Shown: positions 1 through 5,583, counted from the first letter of the stretch. The stretch: 8,949 nt of DNA from Thermoleophilia bacterium (GCA_025936595.1 JAICTB010000080.1:1-8949); one strand, 5' to 3'. Numbers and translations: made by a program. The notes: generated by a model from the sequence alone, not told the origin.

Positions 1-1051
1 GCAGCTCCTCCACGCCGCGCTGGCCACCGACGGCGAGCGCGTAGGCATACGGGCGGCCGAGGAGGACCGCGTCGGCGCCGAGCGCGATCGCCTTGAGCAC
101 GTCAGCGGCGCAGCGGACGCCCCCGTCCATCAGCACCACCGCGTTGGGAAGCGCGTCGCGCACCTCGACGAGCGCGTCGAGGGCCGCGACGGCGCCGTCC
201 ACCTGGCGTCCGCCGTGGTTCGAGACGACGACACCGTCCACGCCGTGCTGCAGCGCGCGCTCGGCATCGTCGGCGGTGAGCACGCCCTTGACGAGGATCG
301 GCAGCGCCGTCTGACCGCGCAGCCAGTCGAGGTCATCCCACGTGAGCCCGAGGTTCGGGAACGTTGCGAGCATCGTCGCCGCCGCGGTGAGCAGATCCTC
401 GTCCGGCGTCTTGTCGAGCTTCGAGAGGAAGACAGGGTCCGTGAAGTACTGCCCGCAGCCTTCGCCCTGGATGAACGGCAGGTACGCCTGACGCAGGTCC
501 CGCGGGCGCCACCCGAGCGTGAGCGTGTCGAGCGTGACGACGATCGCGCCGTAGCCGGCGGCCTCGGCGCGGCGGACGAAGCTCTCGCAGATCTCGCGGT
601 CGTTCACCCAGTACAGCTGGAACCAGCGCGGCGCGTTCGTCTCGGCGACCTGCTCGATCGAGTGCGTCGCCGCGCTCGAGAGGAGCATCGGCACGCCCGA
701 GGAGGCGGCTGCCTTGCCGACCGCGACCTCGGCGTCGGCGTGCGCGATCGAGAGCACCCCGATCGGCGCGAGGAAGAACGGTGCCGGCGAGTGCGTGCCG
801 AGCACGTCGATCGACATGTCGCGCACCGCGTTCCCGGCGAGCATCCGCGGCCGGATCCGCCACCGCTGGAACGCGTCCAGGTTCGCGCGCATCGTCGACT
901 CCGCGCCCGCGCCGCCCGCGATGTAGCCGAACGCACCGGGATCGAGCTTCGCTTCGGCCGCGCGCTCCCAATCGTCCGCCGAGACCGGCCACTCCGGCGG
1001 CTGCTGCGCGATATAGATCGCGTTCTGGATCAGGGAGCCGCTGAAGCCGAT
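1..1051 (-). CDS. FMN-dependent alpha-hydroxy-acid oxidase, lactate 2-monooxygenase-like (3' end cut by window)
   Basis: This flavoenzyme oxidises L-lactate or a related 2-hydroxy acid using FMN; lactate 2-monooxygenases decarboxylate the product to acetate, while relatives release pyruvate. About 350 codons are visible. The C-terminal few dozen residues lie beyond position 1. In order the protein shows YIAGGAG near residue 50, an FMN-side FQLYW stretch, VTLDT followed by GWRPRDLR (substrate arginine region), ILVKG with the FMN-contacting lysine, and SNHGGRQ with the catalytic His near residue 279 and Arg near 282. MDGGVR and LLGRPYAY at the C-terminus bind the FMN phosphate. The reading frame is intact from the stop TAG at 1052-1054 onward. 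The start is abnormal: there is no ATG, GTG or TTG between that stop and the conserved N-terminus (QNAIY). I place it at ATC 1051-1049 because a TAGGAT hexamer sits seven bases upstream; CTG at 1033-1031 is the alternative. The family is secure, the exact substrate is not. Confidence 0.88.
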   Translation of the reverse strand, partial: MGFSGSLIQNAIYIAQQPPEWPVSADDWERAAEAKLDPGAFGYIAGGAGAESTMRANLDAFQRWRIRPRMLAGNAVRDMSIDVLGTHSPAPFFLAPIGVLSIAHADAEVAVGKAAASSGVPMLLSSAATHSIEQVAETNAPRWFQLYWVNDREICESFVRRAEAAGYGAIVVTLDTLTLGWRPRDLRQAYLPFIQGEGCGQYFTDPVFLSKLDKTPDEDLLTAAATMLATFPNLGLTWDDLDWLRGQTALPILVKGVLTADDAERALQHGVDGVVVSNHGGRQVDGAVAALDALVEVRDALPNAVVLMDGGVRCAADVLKAIALGADAVLLGRPYAYALAVGGQRGVEEL

Positions 1052-1057
1052 GAAACG

Positions 1058-1063
1058 ATCCTA
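1058..1063 (-). promoter_or_regulatory. Putative -10 hexamer of the flavoenzyme gene
   Basis: On the minus strand this reads TAGGAT. The predicted transcription start, seven bases after the last hexamer base, is 1051, the first base of the proposed ATC start codon. The best -35 candidate 17 bases upstream (TTCGGT) is weak. The hexamer overlaps the plus-strand hexamer of the divergent gene by two bases. Confidence 0.4.
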
Positions 1064-1067
1064 GACT
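1062..1067 (+). promoter_or_regulatory. Putative -10 hexamer of the secreted-protein gene
   Basis: This reads TAGACT on the plus strand and predicts a transcript start near 1074. That would give a leader of about 27 bases containing the GGAAGGGG ribosome binding site that ends six bases before the GTG at 1101. No clear -35 is visible. It overlaps the -10 of the divergent flavoenzyme gene. Confidence 0.4.
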
Positions 1068-1100
1068 GGTGGTCCGACCAACCGAAGGAAGGGGTCAATC

Positions 1101-1778
1101 GTGCATGGGCGTCTACAGAGCTGCGTCATCGTCCTCGCCACAGCCGCGGCGGCGGCTGCGTCGGTCGCCTCGGCGGCGGTCGCGGACAAGGAGCAGATCC
1201 ACCTGACGAAGGCGGGACAGGCGGCCGCGCGCGCGGCCGTGTTGAGGAAGGCCGACCTCGGCACCGCCCCCGGCTGGACGGGCGGCGCGAAGAAGCCCGA
1301 CCTCTCCTCGACGCCGGCCTGCCCGAGCTTCCGGCCGAAGCAGTCCGACCTGGTCGTGAACGGCGCCGCCGAGACCGTCTTCAAGCATCCGGGAATCGAG
1401 TTCGACACCGAGGCGCAGGTGCTCGAGACGCCGCACATGGTGAAGCTCGACTGGCAGCGAACGGTCGTTGCGCCGCAGGTCCTTCCGTGCATACGCGCGG
1501 CCGCGGCGAAATCGGCCGGGACGTCGGCGCACGTGGTCTCGGCTCGGCGGACGTCGTTCCCCCGGGTCGCGACGTACACGAACGCGATCCGGATCCTGCT
1601 CGACGTGAAGTCGTCGGGGTCGACGACGCCCGTGCTGGTCTTCGTCGACCTGGTGCTGGTCGGACGGGGCCGCACCGAGATCACGCTCACGACCACGGCG
1701 CCGCTCGTGGCAAGCCCGGCCGTCCGCGCCGCCGAGATACGTCTCGCGCGTCTGCTTGCGAGTCGCGTTCGCGTGTAG
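1101..1778 (+). CDS. Secreted protein of unknown function
   Basis: I do not recognise a family. The 225-residue product begins with a short basic stretch and a long Ala/Val-rich hydrophobic segment (about residues 7-27), a Sec-type signal peptide with a likely cleavage site after Ala28 (AVA before DK). The mature part has two cysteines, C74 (ACPSF) and C130 (LPCI), which could form a disulfide outside the cell. It ends in beta-rich segments such as IRILLDV and VLVFVDLVLVG, followed by a basic helix. There is no lipobox, so it is probably released or loosely attached. The GTG start at 1101 is chosen because GGAAGGGG lies six bases upstream; the ATG at 1105 is in another frame. It is divergent from the flavoenzyme gene and shares its promoter region. 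An extracellular sensor or binding domain is conceivable but unproven. Confidence 0.75.
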   Translation: MHGRLQSCVIVLATAAAAAASVASAAVADKEQIHLTKAGQAAARAAVLRKADLGTAPGWTGGAKKPDLSSTPACPSFRPKQSDLVVNGAAETVFKHPGIEFDTEAQVLETPHMVKLDWQRTVVAPQVLPCIRAAAAKSAGTSAHVVSARRTSFPRVATYTNAIRILLDVKSSGSTTPVLVFVDLVLVGRGRTEITLTTTAPLVASPAVRAAEIRLARLLASRVRV

Positions 1779-1785
1779 GCAAACC

Positions 1786-1791
1786 TAAACT
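1786..1791 (+). promoter_or_regulatory. Putative -10 hexamer of the TMEM175-type gene
   Basis: TAAACT lies just after the stop codon of the upstream gene and predicts transcription from about 1798, three bases before the ATG at 1801. There is no Shine-Dalgarno sequence beyond a GGCGGCGGC run, so the transcript would be almost leaderless. This suggests the gene has its own promoter despite the 22-bp gap to its upstream neighbour. Confidence 0.45.
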
Positions 1792-1800
1792 GGCGGCGGC

Positions 1801-2388
1801 ATGGAGACCGCGAGGCTCGAGACGTTCAGCGACGGCGTATTCGCGATCGCGACGACGCTCCTCATCCTCGATGTCAAGCTCCCCACAGGTAGCTCTGTCA
1901 CGCACGGCCTGTTGCAGATCTGGCCGTCGTACGCCGCCTACGCCATCTCCTTCCTGACGATCGGGATCATGTGGATCAACCACCACTCGATCTTCCGGCA
2001 GATCGACCGCCTCGACCGGACGTTCCTGACGATCAGCGTCGTCTTCCTGATGGTGGTCGCGTTCGTCCCGTTTCCGACCCGCGTCCTCGCCGACCACCTG
2101 CATCACGACGCGACTGCTGCCGCATTCTTCTACGGGCTCACGATGACGGTGATGGCGTGTATGTACGCCTGCCTCTGGTTCTACGCCGCCACCGGGCGCC
2201 GCCTGATCGCGGCGGATGCGGATCAACGCGTCGTCAGCGGCATCTCCCGCTCGTACCTTCCCGGCGTGCCGCTCTACGCGCTCGCGGCGGCAAGCGCGTT
2301 CCTCTCATCCTGGCTCGCACTCGGTCTCTTCGCGGGAATCGCGCTCTTCTACGTGCTCGAGAGCTCCCTCTTCGGCCGCGCGAGCTAG
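1801..2388 (+). CDS. TMEM175/DUF1211 family integral membrane protein
   Basis: This is probably a potassium-channel-like membrane protein of the bacterial TMEM175 family. The diagnostic signature is the RxxxFSD motif at the start of helix 1, here R5, F9, S10 and D11, followed by GVFAIATTLLILD. The 195-residue length and six hydrophobic segments (about 10-27, 42-60, 74-92, 107-129, 155-171 and 174-190) match the single-repeat bacterial form, which assembles as a tetramer. WINHH after helix 2 is also typical of the family. Potassium permeation has been shown for some bacterial members, so the channel role here rests on homology. The ATG at 1801 puts the signature at the expected N-terminal position. 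The stop codon overlaps that of the convergent gene downstream. Confidence 0.9.
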   Translation: METARLETFSDGVFAIATTLLILDVKLPTGSSVTHGLLQIWPSYAAYAISFLTIGIMWINHHSIFRQIDRLDRTFLTISVVFLMVVAFVPFPTRVLADHLHHDATAAAFFYGLTMTVMACMYACLWFYAATGRRLIAADADQRVVSGISRSYLPGVPLYALAAASAFLSSWLALGLFAGIALFYVLESSLFGRAS

Positions 2389-2693
2389 GAGATCACGTGG
2401 TGCAGCTCGTACGTCGCCTCGCGCTGGGGCGGTGCCGCACTCGGGTCGCCCGCCATCATCTCGTCGAGGATCGGTTGAAGCGTCCCCTCGTAGAAGCTCT
2501 TCGCGTCGTCGCCGTTCTCCCAGATGTCGAAGATGCGGAACACGCCGGCACTCGTGTCGAAGCCGGCGCTATGGGCGATGAGCCCTGGAACGGGCGTCCC
2601 GCCCAGGTCGAGCTTCTGCACGACGGCGTCGTAGTTCGTGGTGCTCGTGTCGCCGTCGACGATCGGGAACTCCTGGATGAATGCGATGGCCAT
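2385..2693 (-). CDS. Small dimeric alpha/beta-barrel-like protein (ABM-like), function unknown
   Basis: The 102-residue soluble protein has the alternating strand and helix pattern of the dimeric ferredoxin-like alpha/beta barrel fold. A first strand (AIAFIQEF) is followed by a helix containing YDAVVQKL, then strand GLIAHSAGF, strand VFRIFDIW, helix DDAKSFYEG, a second helix ILDEMM, and a last strand TYELHHV. WEN followed by an F/Y-containing helix is common in antibiotic-biosynthesis-monooxygenase-like proteins. The ATG at 2693-2691 is preferred over the upstream ATG at 2750, because GAGGAGGT sits four bases before it and a promoter (TTGATC, 18-bp spacer, TATGCT) lies inside the longer version. 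It is transcribed away from the cupin gene and ends in a four-base overlap with the TMEM175-type gene. The enzymatic role is unknown. Confidence 0.75.
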   Translation of the reverse strand: MAIAFIQEFPIVDGDTSTTNYDAVVQKLDLGGTPVPGLIAHSAGFDTSAGVFRIFDIWENGDDAKSFYEGTLQPILDEMMAGDPSAAPPQREATYELHHVIS

Positions 2694-2720
2694 GTAGACC
2701 TCCTCGTCGGGAAGCTTGCG

Positions 2721-2750
2721 AGCATACGTCTCTGCTCGCAGGTCGATCAA
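2721..2750 (-). promoter_or_regulatory. Promoter of the 2385-2693 gene
   Basis: On the minus strand TTGATC (2750-2745) is followed after 18 bases by TATGCT (2726-2721), a good sigma70-type pair. The predicted start near 2714 gives a leader of about 21 bases containing the GAGGAGGT ribosome binding site. It is the best two-box promoter in the window. Confidence 0.55.
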
Positions 2751-2758
2751 GCCTTTGC

Positions 2759-2764
2759 GAGACT
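2759..2764 (+). promoter_or_regulatory. Possible -10 hexamer of the cupin gene
   Basis: GAGACT differs from TAGACT only in its first base and ends seven bases before the GTG at 2771, the spacing expected of a leaderless transcript. No ribosome binding site or -35 is visible. The position supports GTG 2771 as the start. Confidence 0.3.
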
Positions 2765-2770
2765 CCCGTG

Positions 2771-3322
2771 GTGCCTGAGGCTCCTCTGCGGATGAGCAAG
2801 AACGGCCTTGTCGTGGACGGCGAAGGTTGGTTCGTCGTCAACGCCCGTGAGTCGCGGTGGAGAGACGAAGGTGCGCTCGGGTCCTACTGCACCTTCGAGG
2901 GCAAACGACGCTTTCCGCATTTCGGGATCAACATCAGCCTGTTCGAGCCGGGCGAGCGGATGGGGATGTACCACCGGGAAAATGCGCAGGAGGCATTCCT
3001 CGTCCTCGAGGGAACGTGCACGCTGATCGTGGAGGGGAAGGAACGCGTGCTGCGCGCGTGGGACTTCTTCTACTGCGCACCGCGAACGGAGCACATCATC
3101 GTCGCGGGCGAGGACCAGCGCGCCGTCGTGCTCGCGGTCGGCGGGCGCGGCCGAGGAGTCGGCGGCGGAATCCTCTACACCGTCTGCAAGGCCGCTGCCC
3201 GGTACGGAGCCAGCGTCGTGCGCGAGACGGCCGACTCCGCGGTCGCCTACGCCAAGCTGCGCGCGAATCTCCCGCGCTCCCGCTTCGTCAAGTACCGGCG
3301 CGGCTGGCTTCCGGACGACTGA
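2771..3322 (+). CDS. Cupin-domain protein
   Basis: The 183-residue protein has a single conserved beta-barrel cupin domain at about residues 53-125. Motif 1 is MGMYHRENAQEAFLVLEG, with H68 and E74 as candidate metal ligands; the second histidine of the canonical HxH is replaced by glutamate (HRE). Motif 2 holds H108 in TEHIIVAG. A conserved-looking N-terminal segment (GEGWFVVNARESRW) and a basic C-terminal tail (VKYRRGWLPDD) flank the barrel. Its reaction cannot be told from sequence; cupins of this type include sugar epimerases, dioxygenases and small-molecule sensors. The frame is open back to 2681, but GTG 2771 (VPEAPL) is preferred because the residues before it look like non-coding translation and a TAGACT-like box sits seven bases upstream. 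GTG 2768 and ATG 2792 are alternatives. It is divergent from the small barrel gene. Confidence 0.85.
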   Translation: MPEAPLRMSKNGLVVDGEGWFVVNARESRWRDEGALGSYCTFEGKRRFPHFGINISLFEPGERMGMYHRENAQEAFLVLEGTCTLIVEGKERVLRAWDFFYCAPRTEHIIVAGEDQRAVVLAVGGRGRGVGGGILYTVCKAAARYGASVVRETADSAVAYAKLRANLPRSRFVKYRRGWLPDD

Positions 3323-3339
3323 CTCCAGGCGTTCCGCGC

Positions 3340-3345
3340 TAGGGT
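3340..3345 (+). promoter_or_regulatory. Putative -10 hexamer of the 3352-3639 gene
   Basis: TAGGGT ends exactly seven bases before the GTG at 3352, so transcription would begin on the start codon itself. There is no Shine-Dalgarno sequence. It lies in the 29-bp gap after the cupin stop codon, implying independent transcription. Confidence 0.45.
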
Positions 3346-3351
3346 CCGACG

Positions 3352-3639
3352 GTGTACGTCGTCGTGAACCATCTCCACCTGCGCGACCCACTGACCGACG
3401 AGACCGCGCGGTCCGCGCGCGAAGCCGTGCGGCGCGTGGTCGATGCGGGCGCGCTCGCGGCGCGCGTCGCGAAGGTCGACGACACACATCTGATCCTGCT
3501 CCTCACGTTCGCGACAGCGGAGGACGCAGGCCGCATCGCGCGGGACGTCGGCGGCCCGTGGATGCGGGAGCACATCACGCCGCTCCTCGCGCGCGACACG
3601 GATCGCAGCGTCGGCGAAGTGATCGCTTCGTCGGACTAG
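3352..3639 (+). CDS. Small alpha/beta protein, possibly dimeric alpha/beta-barrel, function unknown
   Basis: The 95-residue product is a soluble single-domain protein without a recognisable family signature. The predicted order is strand YVVVNHLHL, helix (about 17-36), strand VAKVDDTHLILLLTFA, helix EDAGRIARDV, then a C-terminal helix, which fits half of a dimeric ferredoxin-like barrel as in stress-responsive or monooxygenase-like small proteins. Histidines H7 and H9 in the first strand could line a pocket. The GTG start at 3352 fits the fold because it directly precedes the first strand, and the -10 hexamer sits at leaderless distance. Codon third positions are strongly G/C, as in neighbours, which supports real coding. 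It follows the cupin gene on the same strand by 29 bp and may be functionally related, although nothing proves this. Confidence 0.68.
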   Translation: MYVVVNHLHLRDPLTDETARSAREAVRRVVDAGALAARVAKVDDTHLILLLTFATAEDAGRIARDVGGPWMREHITPLLARDTDRSVGEVIASSD

Positions 3640-3654
3640 CCCGCGTACTCGGGA

Positions 3655-3673
3655 TGAGCTTCGGTTCAGCTCA
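3655..3673 (+). terminator. Possible hairpin terminator
   Basis: TGAGCT, a seven-base loop and AGCTCA form a perfect six-base stem starting 15 bases after the stop codon at 3639. No U-tract follows, so it would be a weak or factor-assisted terminator. The rest of the 111-bp gap up to the convergent gene at 3751 shows nothing I can assign. Confidence 0.3.
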
Positions 3674-3750
3674 CGTCCCCGATCGGCAGCCTCGGCGCAC
3701 TGTCCCGATTCGTAGAGATGGTGAAGCGTCTCCGGGTGCCCGGCGCTCGG

Positions 3751-4317
3751 TCAGCGGTGCCGGCGGTACTCGAGCTCGACGATCCCGTTGCTGGAGGCGG
3801 TGTTGGAGACCAGGTCGAGTCGGTAGGACCTGGGGACACCGTCGAACAGCCGGGTGCCCTCGCCCGCCACGTAGGGGAACAAGGACAGCTGGAACTCGTC
3901 TATCAGGTCGTGCTGCATGAGCGACCGCCAGAAGCTGACGCCGCCCCAGACGACGATGTAGCCGTCGCCGTCAAGCCTGAGCTTGTCGATCTCTCCTTTC
4001 GTGTCACCAGCGGCGATGGTGGTGTTGACCCAGTCGGCGGTCTTCAGGGTCCGCGAGAAGACGACCTTGCGCCCGGCGTTCAGGATGTCGGCGAACGGGT
4101 GGTCGGTGGACGTTTTGGTCATCGACCCGGCGATACCCTCGTAGGCGGTACGGCCCATGATGTGCGCGTACGCGTTCCGGAGAAAGTCGAGTTGTGCCAG
4201 GTCGTCCGGCTCACGGTTCTCGGGCAGGCCGAAGCAGAAGTCCCAGAACTCGGTGCCCTCGTCGGCGAGAAGACCGTCGAGCGAGTAGTTGAACACCGTC
4301 GCTATCAGCTTCCGCAT
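3751..4317 (-). CDS. RibD C-terminal domain / dihydrofolate-reductase-fold protein
   Basis: The 188-residue protein belongs to the stand-alone RibD_C reductase-like family, which shares the dihydrofolate reductase fold and presumably binds NAD(P)H; its physiological substrate is unknown. Motifs in order are RKLIATVFNYSLDG at the N-terminus, MGRTAYEG at 54-61, KVVFSRTL at 84-91, IVVWGG at 121-126 (glycine-rich nucleotide loop), LIDEFQLSLFPYVAGEG and RLFDG near 160. The length is normal for the family. ATG 4317-4315 is chosen because AAGGAGG ends six bases before it; a TTG two codons upstream overlaps that spacing. It begins 18 bases after the stop of the VOC gene, with its ribosome binding site in the gap, so the two are very likely one operon. 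Family members are often mislabelled dihydrofolate reductase. Confidence 0.88.
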   Translation of the reverse strand: MRKLIATVFNYSLDGLLADEGTEFWDFCFGLPENREPDDLAQLDFLRNAYAHIMGRTAYEGIAGSMTKTSTDHPFADILNAGRKVVFSRTLKTADWVNTTIAAGDTKGEIDKLRLDGDGYIVVWGGVSFWRSLMQHDLIDEFQLSLFPYVAGEGTRLFDGVPRSYRLDLVSNTASSNGIVELEYRRHR

Positions 4318-4335
4318 GATCAACCTCCTTGGAGA

Positions 4336-4731
4336 TCAGGTTCGAATCTCGGCTGCGACCTCCCAGATGTGGCCGTCGGGGTCGGCGAACGCCGCTGTGC
4401 GCATTCCCCACGGGCGGTCGATCGGGCCGTTCAGGAGCTCGACCCCGCGGCCGGCGAGGTCTTCGCAGACCGCATCGACGTCGTTGACGCCGATCGTGAG
4501 CTGGAACCGAGACCCGGCATCCTGTCCTGCGACGGAGGCGGGGCCAATCAGGTCGTGCGCCTCACTGGCCACCAGAAGGTTGACGATCATGTTCTCGAAC
4601 CTGAACGCGATCGAGTGGTCGTCCTCGTAGACCGACTCTGCGTCAAACGCCTTTTCATAGAACGACTTCGCGCGGTCGCGATCCGCGACGAACATCGTGA
4701 TGGCTCCAACGTTGTTGAGTGACTCGCTCAC
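4336..4731 (-). CDS. VOC/glyoxalase-bleomycin-resistance fold protein
   Basis: This is a 131-residue protein with two beta-alpha-beta-beta-beta halves typical of the vicinal oxygen chelate superfamily. The first half is AITMFVADRDRAKSFYEKAF and the second ends in AFADPDGHIWEVA, a classic C-terminal VOC signature. E124 sits at the usual metal-ligand position, but the expected partners are not seen: the N-terminal strand has Thr rather than His, and Q77 occupies the middle site. It may therefore bind no metal and act as a binding protein. The GTG at 4731-4729 is preferred because GGGGGGAG lies five bases upstream; the frame stays open to 4890 but that extension does not resemble the family. It is the first gene of a pair with the RibD_C-type protein. 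Confidence 0.87.
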   Translation of the reverse strand: MSESLNNVGAITMFVADRDRAKSFYEKAFDAESVYEDDHSIAFRFENMIVNLLVASEAHDLIGPASVAGQDAGSRFQLTIGVNDVDAVCEDLAGRGVELLNGPIDRPWGMRTAAFADPDGHIWEVAAEIRT

Positions 4732-4911
4732 AAGTGCTCCCCCCAATAGAAGTGTCAAGTTCGTGCCGCGTGTACCGGCTCTCCACGGGTTAGACCGACA
4801 GGAGCGAAAAGACTCATCGGTCGGAACGGCGCAGCCTATCGGCCAGTTGTCATCACCCCGCACTGGGCAAGTGACGCCGGCGTTGGACAATGTCCCTCGA
4901 GCGCGGGCGAC

Positions 4912-5418
4912 CTAGGACATCGTCCCGCTCGGGCTCGAGGCAATCGCGATCAAGTCGGCGACGACGTGATCGAGCGGCCGGTTCGCATCGAGCTCATGCG
5001 TGCAGCTCGCTCGAAGGAGCGGCTCGACCCTCGCGAGGTCATCCAAGATCATCGCCCGTTCCACCGAGGTCTTCCCGTAGTTGTTCGTCGTTCTGCGCGC
5101 GACGCGGTCAAGGATCACCTCAGCAGGGGCGCTGAGCAGGACGACCGCGTCGAAACGGCCGTAGAACTTCGACTGGTTTCGCACGCACCCTTGAACGAAG
5201 AGCGAGCGGCCATCGTCTGAGTCCAGCAGCCCAGTGATCCTTTCCTCGACCCAGAGCCACTCCCCGCGGCGCACCTCGTCGGAGGACTCAACATCCTCGC
5301 GATACTCACGCCAGCCGGGATCATCGGTGTCTACGACGCGATAGCCGCGTCGGCCAAGTTCGGCGAGCGCCGCCGACTTGCCCGTTCCCGACATGCCCGT
5401 CACCAAGATCTTCGACAT
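4912..5418 (-). CDS. P-loop nucleoside/shikimate kinase-like ATPase
   Basis: The 168-residue protein is a small P-loop kinase. The Walker A motif is GMSGTGKS at residues 8-15 right after the first strand. DTDDPGW follows the second strand, where shikimate- and gluconate-type kinases place substrate-binding acidic residues. VVLLSAP is the fourth strand, and RVARRTTNNYGK (105-116) resembles the arginine-rich lid. FVQGCVRNQSKFY at 74-86 replaces the usual second substrate motif and suggests an uncharacterised substrate. Such proteins are usually labelled AAA ATPase or shikimate kinase, but the ring residues of AAA proteins are absent. The ATG at 5418 has no Shine-Dalgarno sequence, but TAGCGT ends seven bases upstream, consistent with leaderless expression. 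It starts 50 bp after the tRNA-Cys gene on the same strand. Confidence 0.82.
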   Translation of the reverse strand: MSKILVTGMSGTGKSAALAELGRRGYRVVDTDDPGWREYREDVESSDEVRRGEWLWVEERITGLLDSDDGRSLFVQGCVRNQSKFYGRFDAVVLLSAPAEVILDRVARRTTNNYGKTSVERAMILDDLARVEPLLRASCTHELDANRPLDHVVADLIAIASSPSGTMS

Positions 5419-5424
5419 CTGGAC

Positions 5425-5430
5425 ACGCTA
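5425..5430 (-). promoter_or_regulatory. Putative -10 hexamer of the P-loop kinase gene
   Basis: TAGCGT on the minus strand ends exactly seven bases before the ATG at 5418-5416, so the predicted transcript starts on the A of the start codon. A perfect TTGACA (5441-5436) lies only five bases upstream of it, too close to act as its -35 box. Confidence 0.42.
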
Positions 5431-5444
5431 CGGATTGTCAAGCG

Positions 5445-5460
5445 ACGGCGGGGCTGCCGT
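5445..5460 (-). terminator. Weak hairpin downstream of tRNA-Cys
   Basis: ACGGC, a six-base loop and GCCGT form a five-base GC-rich stem beginning nine bases past the 3' end of the tRNA. No U-run follows. It could mark the end of the tRNA transcript or simply be chance. Confidence 0.25.
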
Positions 5461-5468
5461 AGCTGTAG

Positions 5469-5539
5469 AGGCGCCTAGCAGATTCGAACTGCTGTACGAG
5501 GCTTTGCAGGCCTCTGCCTAACCACTCGGCCAAGGCGCC
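5469..5539 (-). tRNA. tRNA-Cys (anticodon GCA)
   Basis: The 71-base minus-strand sequence folds into a complete cloverleaf. The seven-base acceptor stem (GGCGCCT with AGGCGCC), three-base D stem (GCC with GGC), five-base anticodon stem (GAGGC with GCCTC) around loop CTGCAAA, four-base variable loop GTAC and five-base T stem (AGCAG with CTGCT) around TTCGAAT all pair perfectly. The anticodon is GCA and the discriminator base is U, an identity element of tRNA-Cys. The 3' CCA is not encoded, so it must be added after transcription. It reads divergently from udgX. Confidence 0.97.
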
Positions 5540-5551
5540 GCGCAGGGCGGC

Positions 5552-5557
5552 ATCGTA
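5552..5557 (-). promoter_or_regulatory. Putative -10 hexamer of tRNA-Cys
   Basis: TACGAT on the minus strand predicts transcription from about 5545, six bases before the mature 5' end of the tRNA. A -35 box is not obvious. It lies in the 44-bp gap between tRNA-Cys and the divergent udgX gene. Confidence 0.35.
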
Positions 5558-5583
5558 TCGGGCGCCGCGGGTACCTCCCTCGC

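Noticed and set aside
215..1957. 580-residue plus-strand open frame over the flavoenzyme and the secreted-protein gene
   Set aside because: It is extremely Arg-rich and lacks any motif. It lies opposite the clear flavoenzyme frame and in another frame over the secreted protein; high GC makes such shadow frames common.
2681..2770. Upstream extension of the cupin protein to 213 residues
   Set aside because: The added residues are compositionally unlike the domain and overlap the start and promoter of the divergent gene; GTG 2771 fits better.
3718..4722. 334-residue plus-strand open frame opposite the RibD_C and VOC genes
   Set aside because: The minus-strand genes have strong ribosome binding sites and family motifs; this frame has neither.
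4753..4758. Minus-strand TTGACA as -35 of the VOC/RibD_C operon
   Set aside because: No TANNNT-like box occurs 16-18 bases downstream; the expected position overlaps the ribosome binding site and start codon.
4732..4890. N-terminal extension of the VOC protein to 184 residues
   Set aside because: The extension does not resemble the family, and a GGGGGGAG ribosome binding site sits right before the GTG at 4731. I see no gene in the 180-bp gap 4732-4911.
4885..4895. Palindrome GGACAATGTCC in the gap between the kinase and VOC genes
   Set aside because: Five-base arms around one base are expected by chance at this gap length, no second copy was seen, and it is far from the VOC start.
5436..5441. 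Minus-strand TTGACA upstream of the kinase gene as its -35
   Set aside because: Only five bases separate it from the TAGCGT hexamer, far too close for a sigma70 promoter.
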